Assembly: GCA_020861055.1 (NCBI GenBank)
Contig: JAJBTD010000175.1
Coordinates: forward strand, 1 to 9,289
Length of the DNA stretch: 9,289 bases
Source of the DNA: Clostridiales bacterium
Lineage (GTDB): Bacteria > Bacillota > Clostridia > Oscillospirales > Oscillospiraceae
Reading direction: 5' to 3'
The notes beneath the pieces were generated by a model, which searched no databases, was not told the DNA's origin, and saw nothing but the letters and a program-made list of their open reading frames with translations. How positions within the stretch are numbered: position 1 is the stretch's first letter; the number at the start of each line of letters is the position of its first letter. The translations under genes were made by a program, and so were the position numbers. Shown one piece after another: positions 1 to 6,220 of the stretch.

Positions 1-1
1 G

Positions 2-1258
2 GCAGTCGTCTGCGTCGGTCTGTTTGCCGGAAGCTCCGACCTGTTCGGCCTCTCCGTCGAATGGGATGACGAGGATTTCAGTATTGAGAGCTTTTTTGGC
101 GACTATGACTCCGATAACTACGACGATTATGGCGATTATTATGACGACGACTGGGGTTGGGACGACGACTTCGATGTGACCGTCCCCTACGGCGATGAGG
201 ACGAGGATGAGGACACAGACGACAGCGCTGCCGCCGACACCGGGACCACCGCTGCAGAGGACGAGCTGGAGCGGGCAGAGCTGGACGGCACTCTGACGTT
301 GAACATCCAATCCTCTGAAGGGCTGGAGGCGCTGACCTATCAGGAGATCTACGCCAAGTGCCTGCCCTCCGTGGTCTCCATCACGGTCATCACCGCCGAC
401 GGGGCGGGCACCGGCACCGGCATCATCATGACGGCGGACGGCTATATCCTCACCTGCAACCATGTCATCGAGGACGGCATCACCTGCACCGTGACCACCT
501 ATGACGATCAGGTATACACCGCCCTGCTGGTGGGCGGGGATGCCCAGACCGATCTGGCTATCCTTAAAATCGAGGCGGAGGGGCTGACCCCCGCCGAATT
601 TGGCGACTCCGACGAACTGACGGTGGGAGACGAGGCCCTGGCTATCGGCGACCCCCTGGGCACCACCCTCCGGGGCACCCTGACCAACGGCATTATTTCC
701 GCCATCAACCGGAACGTGACGGTCAACGGCTACAGCATGACCCTGCTCCAGACCACCGCCGCCCTGAACTCTGGCAACTCCGGTGGGCCCCTCATCAACA
801 TCTACGGCCAGGTAGTGGGAGTCAACAATATGAAGATGAACTCCACCTCGGTCACAGTGGAGGGACTGGGCTTTGCCGTTCCCACCAGCGTGGTGAAGGA
901 GATCGTCCCCACCCTGGCCACAGATGGGAAGATCAGCCGCCCGGTGCTGGGCATCACCTGCTACAGCATCAGCGAGGAGTATGTGGAATCCGGGGACTAC
1001 CTCGCCTCTGGCTGCCTGGTGGCCTCGGTGAATGAGCTGTCGGACGCCTACGCCCAGGGGGTTCAGGTGGGCGACTATATCACCCAGATCAACGGCATGG
1101 ACGTCGCCTCCGTGGACGACGTGAAAGCGGTCATTGAGACGCTGTCCATTGGGGACACGGTGGAGCTGACCATTCTCCGGCCCAACGAGGAGGGCACCGA
1201 CATCGCCGAGGAACTGACCATCACGGTGGAGCTGGTGGACCAGGCCGACATCTCATAA
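2..1258 (+). CDS. htrA: HtrA/DegP-like membrane-anchored serine protease (5' partial)
   Basis: The frame is open from the window edge, so the N-terminus is missing and 418 residues are visible. Residues 1-17 (AVVCVGLFAGSSDLFGL) look like the end of a transmembrane anchor. Residues about 20-76 are an extremely acidic, Tyr/Asp-rich linker with no Lys or Arg. The trypsin-like domain follows, with the full triad: His154 in TCNHVIEDG, Asp184 in QTDLAIL and Ser260 in LNSGNSGGPL. A single PDZ domain covers about 313-413. The family degrades or refolds damaged proteins on the outer face of the membrane and takes part in envelope stress responses. The GTG at 176 is not used as a start, because it would remove the anchor and the frame continues upstream. 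The promoter lies outside the window. Family assignment is secure; substrate is unknown. Confidence 0.95.
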   Translation, partial: AVVCVGLFAGSSDLFGLSVEWDDEDFSIESFFGDYDSDNYDDYGDYYDDDWGWDDDFDVTVPYGDEDEDEDTDDSAAADTGTTAAEDELERAELDGTLTLNIQSSEGLEALTYQEIYAKCLPSVVSITVITADGAGTGTGIIMTADGYILTCNHVIEDGITCTVTTYDDQVYTALLVGGDAQTDLAILKIEAEGLTPAEFGDSDELTVGDEALAIGDPLGTTLRGTLTNGIISAINRNVTVNGYSMTLLQTTAALNSGNSGGPLINIYGQVVGVNNMKMNSTSVTVEGLGFAVPTSVVKEIVPTLATDGKISRPVLGITCYSISEEYVESGDYLASGCLVASVNELSDAYAQGVQVGDYITQINGMDVASVDDVKAVIETLSIGDTVELTILRPNEEGTDIAEELTITVELVDQADIS

Positions 1259-1270
1259 GCCAGATACAGC

Positions 1271-1335
1271 GCATAAAGCACCGCCTGTCCGGGGATACTG
1301 AGGGTATCCTTCCGAGACAGGCGGTGTTGTTATGC
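1271..1335 (+). promoter_or_regulatory. Long hairpin between htrA and the CBS gene, covering the CBS ribosome site and start codon
   Basis: The outer arms 1271-1289 and 1316-1335 pair over 19 bp with one bulged base (1329) and one G-U pair. The core CACCGCCTGTC/GACAGGCGGTG is perfect, and GCATAA/TTATGC closes the base. An inner hairpin, GGATAC (1293-1298) with GTATCC (1304-1309), caps it. The right arm contains the likely Shine-Dalgarno AGGCGG (1319-1324) and the ATG at 1332-1334. The hairpin could be an htrA terminator or attenuator, although there is no real T tract (TTGTTAT). It could also be a translational block on the downstream gene. Pairing is seen directly; function is inference. Confidence 0.6.
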
Positions 1336-1769
1336 GTATTCAGGATATCATGTCCAAAACGGTGGTCTCCATTACCCCGGAGGAGTCCGCCGCCCTGGCG
1401 GCCCGGCTGCTCACCCGACACAATCTGGGAATCCTCCCGGTGTGCAGTCAGAGCGGCAAATTAGAGGGGGTGGTCACAGACCGGGACATTATCACCCGGT
1501 GCCTGGCGGCCAGCGAGGACCCCTCCCGTGTGCCGGTACGGGACATTATGACCCGCGACCCGGAGACCCTCTCCCCTCAGGACAAGGGCGAGGACGCCCT
1601 GCGTCGGATGGCAAAGCGTCAGGTGCGGCGCATCCCCGTGGTGGAGGACGGCCAGGTGGTGGGGATGGTCTCCCTGGGCGACCTGGCCAAAAAAGGCCGC
1701 TATGAGGCGGAGGCGGCAAAGGCCCTGTGCGACATCTCCGCCAACGTCACCCGGCGGCGGCAGAAGTGA
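1332..1769 (+). CDS. Tandem CBS-domain protein
   Basis: This 145-residue cytosolic protein is made almost entirely of two CBS motifs, about residues 8-58 (ending GVVTDRDI) and 72-122 (ending GMVSLGDL). Such pairs form a Bateman module that binds adenine nucleotides or S-adenosyl ligands and usually senses energy state. Stand-alone proteins of this size are common in Firmicutes and most have no known partner. The start at 1332 gives the typical opening MRIQDIMSK. It is 73 bp after htrA on the same strand with no separate promoter visible, so readthrough from htrA is likely. The short tail after 122 is basic (RRRQK end). Ligand and target cannot be read from the sequence. Confidence 0.88.
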   Translation: MRIQDIMSKTVVSITPEESAALAARLLTRHNLGILPVCSQSGKLEGVVTDRDIITRCLAASEDPSRVPVRDIMTRDPETLSPQDKGEDALRRMAKRQVRRIPVVEDGQVVGMVSLGDLAKKGRYEAEAAKALCDISANVTRRRQK

Positions 1770-1776
1770 GTCCGTG

Positions 1777-2322
1777 TCACAGCTTGCCGGATTTCACCAG
1801 AGCATAGGTGCGCAGCACCCCGATCTGGGTCTTAGCGTCGGGGAGGCGATTGTCCAGAGCCATCTGATAGGCCTCCTCCAGAGGGATCTTCTCCACCTCC
1901 AGAAATTCGTCTTCGTCCAGGTCCATCTCAGTGGAGCCGGAGATGCGGCAGGCCCACAGGCGGAGGATCTCGGCACAGTAGCCCGGCGTGGGATAGACCT
2001 CTCCCAGAAAAACATAGCTGTCGGCGGTGGTGCCCGTCTCCTCCCGCTGCTCCCGCTTCATGGCCTCAAAGGGGTCCTCACCCTTCTCCAGCTTTCCGGC
2101 GGGCAACTCCAGGGTCTCGGCCATAAAGGGGTAGCGAAACTGGCGGACAAAGAGCAGCTCGTCCTGGTCAGTCAGGGCGGCAATGGTGACGCCGCCGGGA
2201 TGCTCCACTACCTCCCGGGCGGCAGTCTTGCCGTCAGGGAGCAGGGCCTGATCCACCCGCAGATTGATGATGCGGCCCCTGAATTTGTACTCGAAGGAGA
2301 GTTGGGATTCGGTTAAGTTCAT
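1777..2322 (-). CDS. Nudix hydrolase, ADP-ribose pyrophosphatase type
   Basis: This 181-residue protein probably hydrolyses ADP-ribose or a similar nucleoside diphosphate sugar to AMP plus a sugar phosphate. The Nudix box is at residues 76-98: Gly76, Glu82, Arg90-Glu91, Glu94-Glu95 and Gly97 are all in place, so the metal-binding glutamates are intact. Gln92 and Thr98 occupy the usually aliphatic positions. Upstream, FVRQFRYP and ETLELPAG are typical of the ADP-ribose pyrophosphatase subgroup. The start at 2322 is chosen over an in-frame ATG at 2457 because AGGAGG (2331-2336) sits 8 bases before it, and the longer version would translate a repeat element. It ends 7 bp from the convergent CBS stop with no terminator between. 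Substrate is inferred from family. Confidence 0.92.
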   Translation of the reverse strand: MNLTESQLSFEYKFRGRIINLRVDQALLPDGKTAAREVVEHPGGVTIAALTDQDELLFVRQFRYPFMAETLELPAGKLEKGEDPFEAMKREQREETGTTADSYVFLGEVYPTPGYCAEILRLWACRISGSTEMDLDEDEFLEVEKIPLEEAYQMALDNRLPDAKTQIGVLRTYALVKSGKL

Positions 2323-2353
2323 GGTGATGACCTCCTGGTGGAAATCTGAAATA

Positions 2354-2382
2354 ATTTTACGCTCTCTCAAACGGAGAGCCAA
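2354..2382 (-). promoter_or_regulatory. Probable sigma-A promoter of the Nudix gene
   Basis: Read on the minus strand, TTGGCT (2377-2382) and TAAAAT (2354-2359) are separated by 17 bp. The -10 matches 5 of 6 consensus bases and the -35 matches 4 of 6. Transcription would start near 2347 and give a leader of about 25 bases containing the AGGAGG ribosome site. The promoter lies just downstream of repeat copy 1 as transcription runs, so the repeat would not be in this transcript. Confidence 0.5.
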
Positions 2383-2400
2383 CGGGTTTTGCAGTTCTCC

Positions 2401-2595
2401 TTGGCTCCCCTGAAAGGGGAGCTGGCTGGCCGAAGGCCAGACTGAGGGGTGCGGCAAGCACTACCAAACTGCTGAAATCTCACGGCGAATTCGTACCACC
2501 TCCAAGCGAATTCGCCCGGTTGCCTATCTGGTCGAGGGTGCGTGCCGCACCCCTCCACCGCCTGGCGGCGGTCCCCCTCCCCTTTCAGGGGAGGC
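2401..2595 (+). repeat. Structured intergenic repeat, copy 1
   Basis: This roughly 195-bp element fills most of the gap between the radical SAM and Nudix genes. In order it holds hairpin 1 (2404-2422, 8 bp stem), hairpin 2 (2426-2440, CTGGCC-GAA-GGCCAG), a closing-stem arm (2444-2456), a central inverted repeat GGCGAATTCG/CGAATTCGCC (2484-2493 and 2507-2516), a conserved linear motif (2521-2541), the perfect 13-bp closing-stem partner (2543-2555), hairpin 3 (2557-2572) and hairpin 4 (2576-2594). Hairpins 1 and 4 are also inverted repeats of each other, like element ends. The element reaches to within 2 bases of the radical SAM stop codon. It is more diverged than copies 2 and 3. I cannot name the family. 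Confidence 0.85.
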
Positions 2596-2596
2596 C

Positions 2597-3472
2597 TCAC
2601 ACCCCCGTCAAATCAAAGCTGGGGATATACCCGCTCTCCGCGGACTCCGGCTCCTGGGCAAAGCCCTCCAGGCCCAGATTTTCCATATAGGCGCGGAGAG
2701 AGCGGCTCTCCGCCTTTTTCAGTCGGCGGTTCAGTTCAGGAAACTCCTGGGGCACTCTGCCCCAGGGGAGGTACTGGCTCATGAGGGAGAACAGCACCGT
2801 GCCGGGGGGAAAGCTCTCCGCCACCCAGTCCATGACCGCGCGGGCGGCGGCGGCCTTGCCGGGGAGGATGAGGTGCCGGATGACCACCCCCCGTTTCAGC
2901 AGCCCGTCCTCTATGACGTAAGGCCCGGTCTGGCGCACCATCTCCCGGATGGCGGCCTGGGCAGTCTCCACATAATCTCCCGCCCCGGAGTACCGGAGGG
3001 CGTCGGCGTTGCCAGCGTATTTCAGGTCGGGGAGGTAGACGTCCACCTTCCCCTCCATGGCCCGGAGTGTCTCTACCCGCTCATAGCCTCCGGTGTTCCA
3101 CACCACCGGGACTGGGAGCGGCCGCTCCAGCACCTGACGGACGACATGGGCGTAGTGGGTAGGGGTAACAAAGTTGATGTTATGAGCCCCCTGGGCGATG
3201 AGCTCCTCACAGATGGCCCGGACCCGCTCCACCGTCACCGGCTTGCCGAAGCCCTGGCGGCTTATCTCGTCGTTCTGACAAAAGACACACTGGAGGGGAC
3301 AGCCGGAGAAAAAGACGGCCCCGGAGCCTTGCGTTCCGGAGATGGGCGGTTCCTCCCAGAAGTGGAGGGCGCCACGGGCCACCACCGGCAGCGCCGGCAT
3401 ATGGCAGAAGCCCTCTCCCTGGGTGTCCGTCCGCAACGCGTGGCAGCGCCGGGGGCAGAGGTCACAGATCAT
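2597..3472 (-). CDS. PflX-like radical SAM protein (COG1313 type)
   Basis: This 291-residue protein looks like the PflX group, annotated as putative pyruvate formate-lyase activating enzymes of unproven function. The radical SAM cluster motif is FFSGCPLQCVFCQN, with Cys58, Cys62 and Cys65 in CX3CX2C spacing. Family signatures follow: HNINFVTPTHY (97-107), NTGGYERVETL (126-136) and YLPDLKY (146-152). The N-terminus adds Cys3, Cys6, Cys10 and Cys23, which could hold a second metal site. Such enzymes cleave S-adenosylmethionine to make a radical; the target here is unknown, and no glycyl radical enzyme gene is nearby. The start at 3472 lies inside the end of tdk (11 bp overlap) with GGAGGAG just upstream, so translation is probably coupled to tdk. 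Confidence 0.9.
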   Translation of the reverse strand: MICDLCPRRCHALRTDTQGEGFCHMPALPVVARGALHFWEEPPISGTQGSGAVFFSGCPLQCVFCQNDEISRQGFGKPVTVERVRAICEELIAQGAHNINFVTPTHYAHVVRQVLERPLPVPVVWNTGGYERVETLRAMEGKVDVYLPDLKYAGNADALRYSGAGDYVETAQAAIREMVRQTGPYVIEDGLLKRGVVIRHLILPGKAAAARAVMDWVAESFPPGTVLFSLMSQYLPWGRVPQEFPELNRRLKKAESRSLRAYMENLGLEGFAQEPESAESGYIPSFDLTGV

Positions 3473-4046
3473 GCCGCTCCTCCGGCCCCAAATCGCCTGT
3501 CCGCCAGTGGCGGCGGCAGAGGCCGATATACTTATCGTTGGCTCCCAGCACCACCTGCTCCCCCTCCTTGAGCACCCGGCGGTGCTCGTCGAACCGGGCG
3601 TTGTAGGTGGCCTTTCGTCCGCACCAGCAGATGGTCTTGATCTCCTCGATGATGTCCGCCGAGGCCATCAGCGCCTGAGAGCCGGGGAACAGCTCCCCCT
3701 TGAAGTCGGTCCGCAGGCCGTAGCAGATCACCGGCACGTTCCACAGGTCTACCACCCGGGTCAGGTAGTCTACATCCTCATGGGAGAGGAACTGGGCCTC
3801 GTCCACGATAATACAGGCGTACCGGCGCACCTGCTCCTCCGGGAGCGCCAAAAATTCGTGAAAATAGATGCAGCTCCAGGCCAGACCGATCCGGGAGGCG
3901 ACCACCCGCTGGCCGTCCCGCTGATCCAGGGCGGGCTTGACCATCAGGGCCTCCTGGCCCCGCTCCTCATAGTTGTAGCGCACCATCAGGGCGTTGGCCG
4001 TCTTGCTGGAGCCCATGACGCCGTATCGAAAGTAGAGCTTTGCCAT
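3462..4046 (-). CDS. tdk: Thymidine kinase, type II (TK1-like)
   Basis: The 194-residue enzyme phosphorylates thymidine (and deoxyuridine) with ATP to give dTMP in the salvage pathway. The P-loop is GVMGSSKT at residues 9-16 (Lys15). The Walker B and catalytic acid are in IIVDEAQFL (Asp82, Glu83). The structural zinc site is ICWCGRKA plus LCRRHW (Cys140, Cys142, Cys177, His180). Length and motif order fit full-length bacterial TK1-like kinases. AAGGAG lies 8 bases before the ATG at 4046. It is the first gene of an overlapping pair with the radical SAM gene. I see no convincing promoter in the leader, so transcription may come from inside repeat copy 2 or as readthrough from mutY. Confidence 0.96.
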   Translation of the reverse strand: MAKLYFRYGVMGSSKTANALMVRYNYEERGQEALMVKPALDQRDGQRVVASRIGLAWSCIYFHEFLALPEEQVRRYACIIVDEAQFLSHEDVDYLTRVVDLWNVPVICYGLRTDFKGELFPGSQALMASADIIEEIKTICWCGRKATYNARFDEHRRVLKEGEQVVLGANDKYIGLCRRHWRTGDLGPEERHDL

Positions 4047-4104
4047 TGGTTCGTCTCCTTTTTTGTGGGGTGGGGTGGAAATGAGGTCGAAAAGCGTGCT
4101 CCCC

Positions 4105-4308
4105 CTGGCTCCCTCTTGGAGGGAGCTGGCTGCCCAAAGGGCAGACTGAGGGAGGGCGGTAGGGGCTATCGTTCAGCAAAAGCCTCCGGCGAATTCGTAC
4201 CAGCTCCCTGCGAATTCGCCGATAATGCCTATCTAGTCGTGGGTGCCTACTGCTCTCCCTTCGTCACGGCTTACGCCGTGCCACCTCCCTCAAGGAGGGA
4301 GGCAAGGG
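4105..4308 (+). repeat. Structured intergenic repeat, copy 2
   Basis: This element sits between mutY and tdk and has the same parts in the same order as copy 1. They are hairpin 1 (4108-4126), hairpin 2 (4130-4144, CTGCCC-AAA-GGGCAG), closing-stem arms (4149-4163 with 4246-4260, 15 pairs including two G-U), the central inverted repeat (4188-4197 and 4211-4220, same 13-base spacer), the linear motif (4226-4246), hairpin 3 (4265-4280, CACGGC-TTAC-GCCGTG) and hairpin 4 (4284-4302). It resembles copy 3 over its whole length but is in the opposite orientation to it. Confidence 0.87.
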
Positions 4309-4343
4309 CCTGCTGCAACCCCTTAACTCCCTCAAGGAGGGAG
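4285..4343 (+). repeat. 17-bp hairpin sequence duplicated in direct orientation at the end of repeat copy 2
   Basis: CTCCCTCAAGGAGGGAG occurs at 4285-4301 and again at 4327-4343, both followed by a variant of 'CAAGGG'. The first is hairpin 4 of the repeat. The second lies 22 bp before the mutY stop codon (as counted on the plus strand). Read on the minus strand it can form a longer stem (about 4322-4350) using two G-U pairs, so it may end or protect the mutY transcript. There is no T tract, so a terminator role is weak. Confidence 0.6.
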
Positions 4344-4365
4344 CCAAGGGAACCTTTGAACGCCC

Positions 4366-5412
4366 TCACCCCTCCAGATACCGCTCCACCAGGGGCAGAA
4401 AGGCGGAAAAAGCGTTGGGCACCGGATAGATCTCCCTGAGGGCGGCGCTGTCCGCCCAGACCCAGCCGTCGGGGATGCGGTCGTTTTCCAGGGTCAGCCA
4501 GACCCCCCTCATCTGCCATTCGATGTGGGTGAAGATGTGTCGCCCTGTCCCGGCGTCCTCAGCATGAGAGACAGCTATGGGCCAGGGGGCGAAGCCCTCC
4601 TCCTCCAGGGTGTTGGGAAACTCCCACAGGGAGGCCAGCAATCCCCGCTCCGGTCTGCGCCGGAGGGCAATCTTCCCCTGATAGCGGATGAGCCAGACGG
4701 TACGCCGCTCCACCCGTCGGGCTTTTTTTGCCGCCTTGACCGGCAGCTGACTCACGGCGCCCTCCCGGTTGGCCCGGCACAGTCCGGCCAGGGGACACCG
4801 GTCGCACAGGGGCGCGCCGTTGGGCAGGCAGACCAGGGCACCCAGCTCCATGAGTGACTGGTTGAATTGGCCGGGGGCATAGACCGGGATGATTTCGCCA
4901 ATCGTCTCCCGGATAGCCGCCCTGGTCTCCGGACGACCGATGTCCGAATCGTCTCCCGTCAGCCGGGTCACTACCCGGAGTACATTGCCGTCCACAGCGG
5001 GGACAGGCTGACCAAAGGCGATGGAGGCGATGGCTCCGGCGGTGTACTCTCCCACCCCGGAGAGGGAGAGAATGTCCTCATAGCAGGAGGGGAATACGCC
5101 GCCGTATTGGGTCATGATCTGCCGGGCGGCCTTTTGCAGGTTCCTCGCCCGGTTGTAATAGCCCAGACCCTGCCACAGCTTCAACAGCTGCTGTTCGTCT
5201 CCGGCGGCCAGAGCCTCCACCGTGGGGAATACCTCCATGAATCGCTGAAAGTAGTCCAACACCGCCGCTACACGGGTCTGCTGGAGCATGATCTCCGAGA
5301 CCCAGACCTTGTAGGGCTGAGGGTCGCTCCGCCAGGGGAGAATGCGGGCGTTGTCCCGGAACCACTCCAGCAGGGGGAAAACGGTCTCGCTCAACTGTGC
5401 CTGGCGCTCCAT
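4366..5412 (-). CDS. mutY: A/G-specific adenine glycosylase MutY
   Basis: The 348-residue enzyme removes adenine mispaired with 8-oxoguanine in base-excision repair. The catalytic Glu40 lies in PYKVWVSEIMLQQTRV, the helix-hairpin-helix is LSGVGEYTAGAI (117-128) and the catalytic Asp141 is in VPAVDGNVLRV. The iron-sulfur cluster cysteines are 195, 203, 206 and 212, giving CX7CX2CX5C, one residue longer in the first gap than the E. coli spacing. The C-terminal Nudix-like domain that recognises 8-oxoguanine covers about 235-345 (SLWEFPN, HIFTHIEW). The start at 5412 has a strong ribosome site (GGAGGGAGGG, 5419-5428). An in-frame upstream extension to 5691 is rejected because it runs through the promoter and into the opposite-strand gene. 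It is transcribed divergently from the response regulator. Confidence 0.97.
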   Translation of the reverse strand: MERQAQLSETVFPLLEWFRDNARILPWRSDPQPYKVWVSEIMLQQTRVAAVLDYFQRFMEVFPTVEALAAGDEQQLLKLWQGLGYYNRARNLQKAARQIMTQYGGVFPSCYEDILSLSGVGEYTAGAIASIAFGQPVPAVDGNVLRVVTRLTGDDSDIGRPETRAAIRETIGEIIPVYAPGQFNQSLMELGALVCLPNGAPLCDRCPLAGLCRANREGAVSQLPVKAAKKARRVERRTVWLIRYQGKIALRRRPERGLLASLWEFPNTLEEEGFAPWPIAVSHAEDAGTGRHIFTHIEWQMRGVWLTLENDRIPDGWVWADSAALREIYPVPNAFSAFLPLVERYLEG

Positions 5413-5439
5413 CGGTTTCCCTCCCTCCTGTCTGCCCCT

Positions 5440-5468
5440 ATTATATCCGTATCCGGGGTCGATTGCAA
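5440..5468 (-). promoter_or_regulatory. Sigma-A promoter of mutY
   Basis: On the minus strand TTGCAA (5463-5468) and a perfect TATAAT (5440-5445) are 17 bp apart. The start of transcription would be near 5433, about 20 bases before the mutY ATG, with the ribosome site in between. Confidence 0.75.
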
Positions 5469-5482
5469 ACACTTTCCCCCAT

Positions 5483-5511
5483 TTGCCATTTCCTCCATCT
5501 CCTGCTATACT
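5483..5511 (+). promoter_or_regulatory. Sigma-A promoter of the two-component operon
   Basis: TTGCCA (5483-5488) and TATACT (5506-5511) are exactly 17 bp apart. Each differs from consensus at one position. Transcription would start near 5518, about 28 bases before the response regulator ATG. Its -35 is 14 bp from the -35 of the divergent mutY promoter, so a regulator bound here could affect both. Confidence 0.75.
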
Positions 5512-5545
5512 AAGGGCAGAACTTTGACGCTTGGGAGGCCGCTCT

Positions 5546-6220
5546 ATGGAAGTGCTGATTATCGAGGACGAACGGCTCATCGCCCAGACCATCGCCGACC
5601 TGCTGGAGACCCAGGGGGACCGGGGCACCATCGCCCTGGACGGCCCCACCGGCCTTCGGGCGGGGCTGGAGCGGCCCTGGGACGCCATCATTTTGGACGT
5701 GATGCTGCCGGGAATGGACGGCTTTCAGGTCCTACGGGAGCTGCGGGGCCGGGGAGTGCGCACCCCAGTGCTCATGCTCACCGCCCGGACCCAGCTGGAC
5801 GACCGGGTGACCGGGCTGGACAGCGGGGCGGACTACTACCTCACCAAGCCCTTTGAGGCGAAGGAGCTGCTGGCCTGTGTGCGGATGCTCACCCGCCGCC
5901 GGGAAAAGGCCGCTCCCGCGGTGCTGACCTTTGGCGACCTGCGGCTGGAGCTGTCCTCCTGTCTGCTCTGCTGCGGGGAGCGATCTGTGCGGCTGAGCCG
6001 GAAGGAGTTTGAAATCATGGGCCTGCTGCTGGAGCGGCAGGGGCAGAACGTCTCCAAGGACGCCATTCTGCAAAAGGTCTGGGGTGCCGGTGAGAGCGCC
6101 GACGGAGGCAGCGTGGAGGTCTATATCTCCTTCCTGCGGAAAAAGCTACAGCACCTGGGGAGCCGCTGCGCCATCCGCACCCAGCGCACCCAGGGCTACC
6201 GTCTGGAGGTGGAGGCATGA
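5546..6220 (+). CDS. OmpR/PhoB-family response regulator
   Basis: The 224-residue cytosolic transcription factor has a receiver domain (about 1-115) and a winged-helix DNA-binding domain (about 128-222). Receiver residues are complete: acidic pocket Glu7-Asp8, phosphoacceptor Asp51 (ILDVMLPGMDGF), Thr79 and Lys101 (YLTKPF). The effector domain carries the usual LSRKEFEIMGLLL, VEVYISFLRKKL and QRTQGYRLE blocks. A CLLCC cluster lies in the first beta strands of that domain, which is unusual but may mean nothing. The ATG at 5546 is preferred to a TTG at 5531 because GGGAGG (5533-5538) is 7 bases before it. It is followed by the kinase with an ATGA overlap. The controlled genes are not evident; autoregulation and mutY are the nearest candidates. 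Confidence 0.95.
   Translation: MEVLIIEDERLIAQTIADLLETQGDRGTIALDGPTGLRAGLERPWDAIILDVMLPGMDGFQVLRELRGRGVRTPVLMLTARTQLDDRVTGLDSGADYYLTKPFEAKELLACVRMLTRRREKAAPAVLTFGDLRLELSSCLLCCGERSVRLSRKEFEIMGLLLERQGQNVSKDAILQKVWGAGESADGGSVEVYISFLRKKLQHLGSRCAIRTQRTQGYRLEVEA

Noticed and set aside
2323..2457. N-terminal extension of the Nudix protein to 226 residues
   Set aside because: It would translate the promoter and part of repeat copy 1, while the ATG at 2322 has a perfect AGGAGG site.
4064..4078. G-rich run in the tdk leader as a G-quadruplex
   Set aside because: Only two runs of four G plus a GG are present, short of four G-tracts, so a stable quadruplex is not supported.
2401..4350. Repeats as a CRISPR array or as a complete insertion sequence
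   Set aside because: The copies are about 200 bp, widely spaced and in both orientations, with no spacers and no transposase reading frame.
3342..4439. 365-codon open frame on the plus strand across tdk and the radical SAM gene
   Set aside because: Opposite to two well-identified genes and running through repeat copy 2; no recognisable domain.
5413..5691. N-terminal extension of MutY to a 441-residue protein
   Set aside because: The extension covers the mutY ribosome site, its promoter and part of the response regulator gene; the family's start matches the ATG at 5412.
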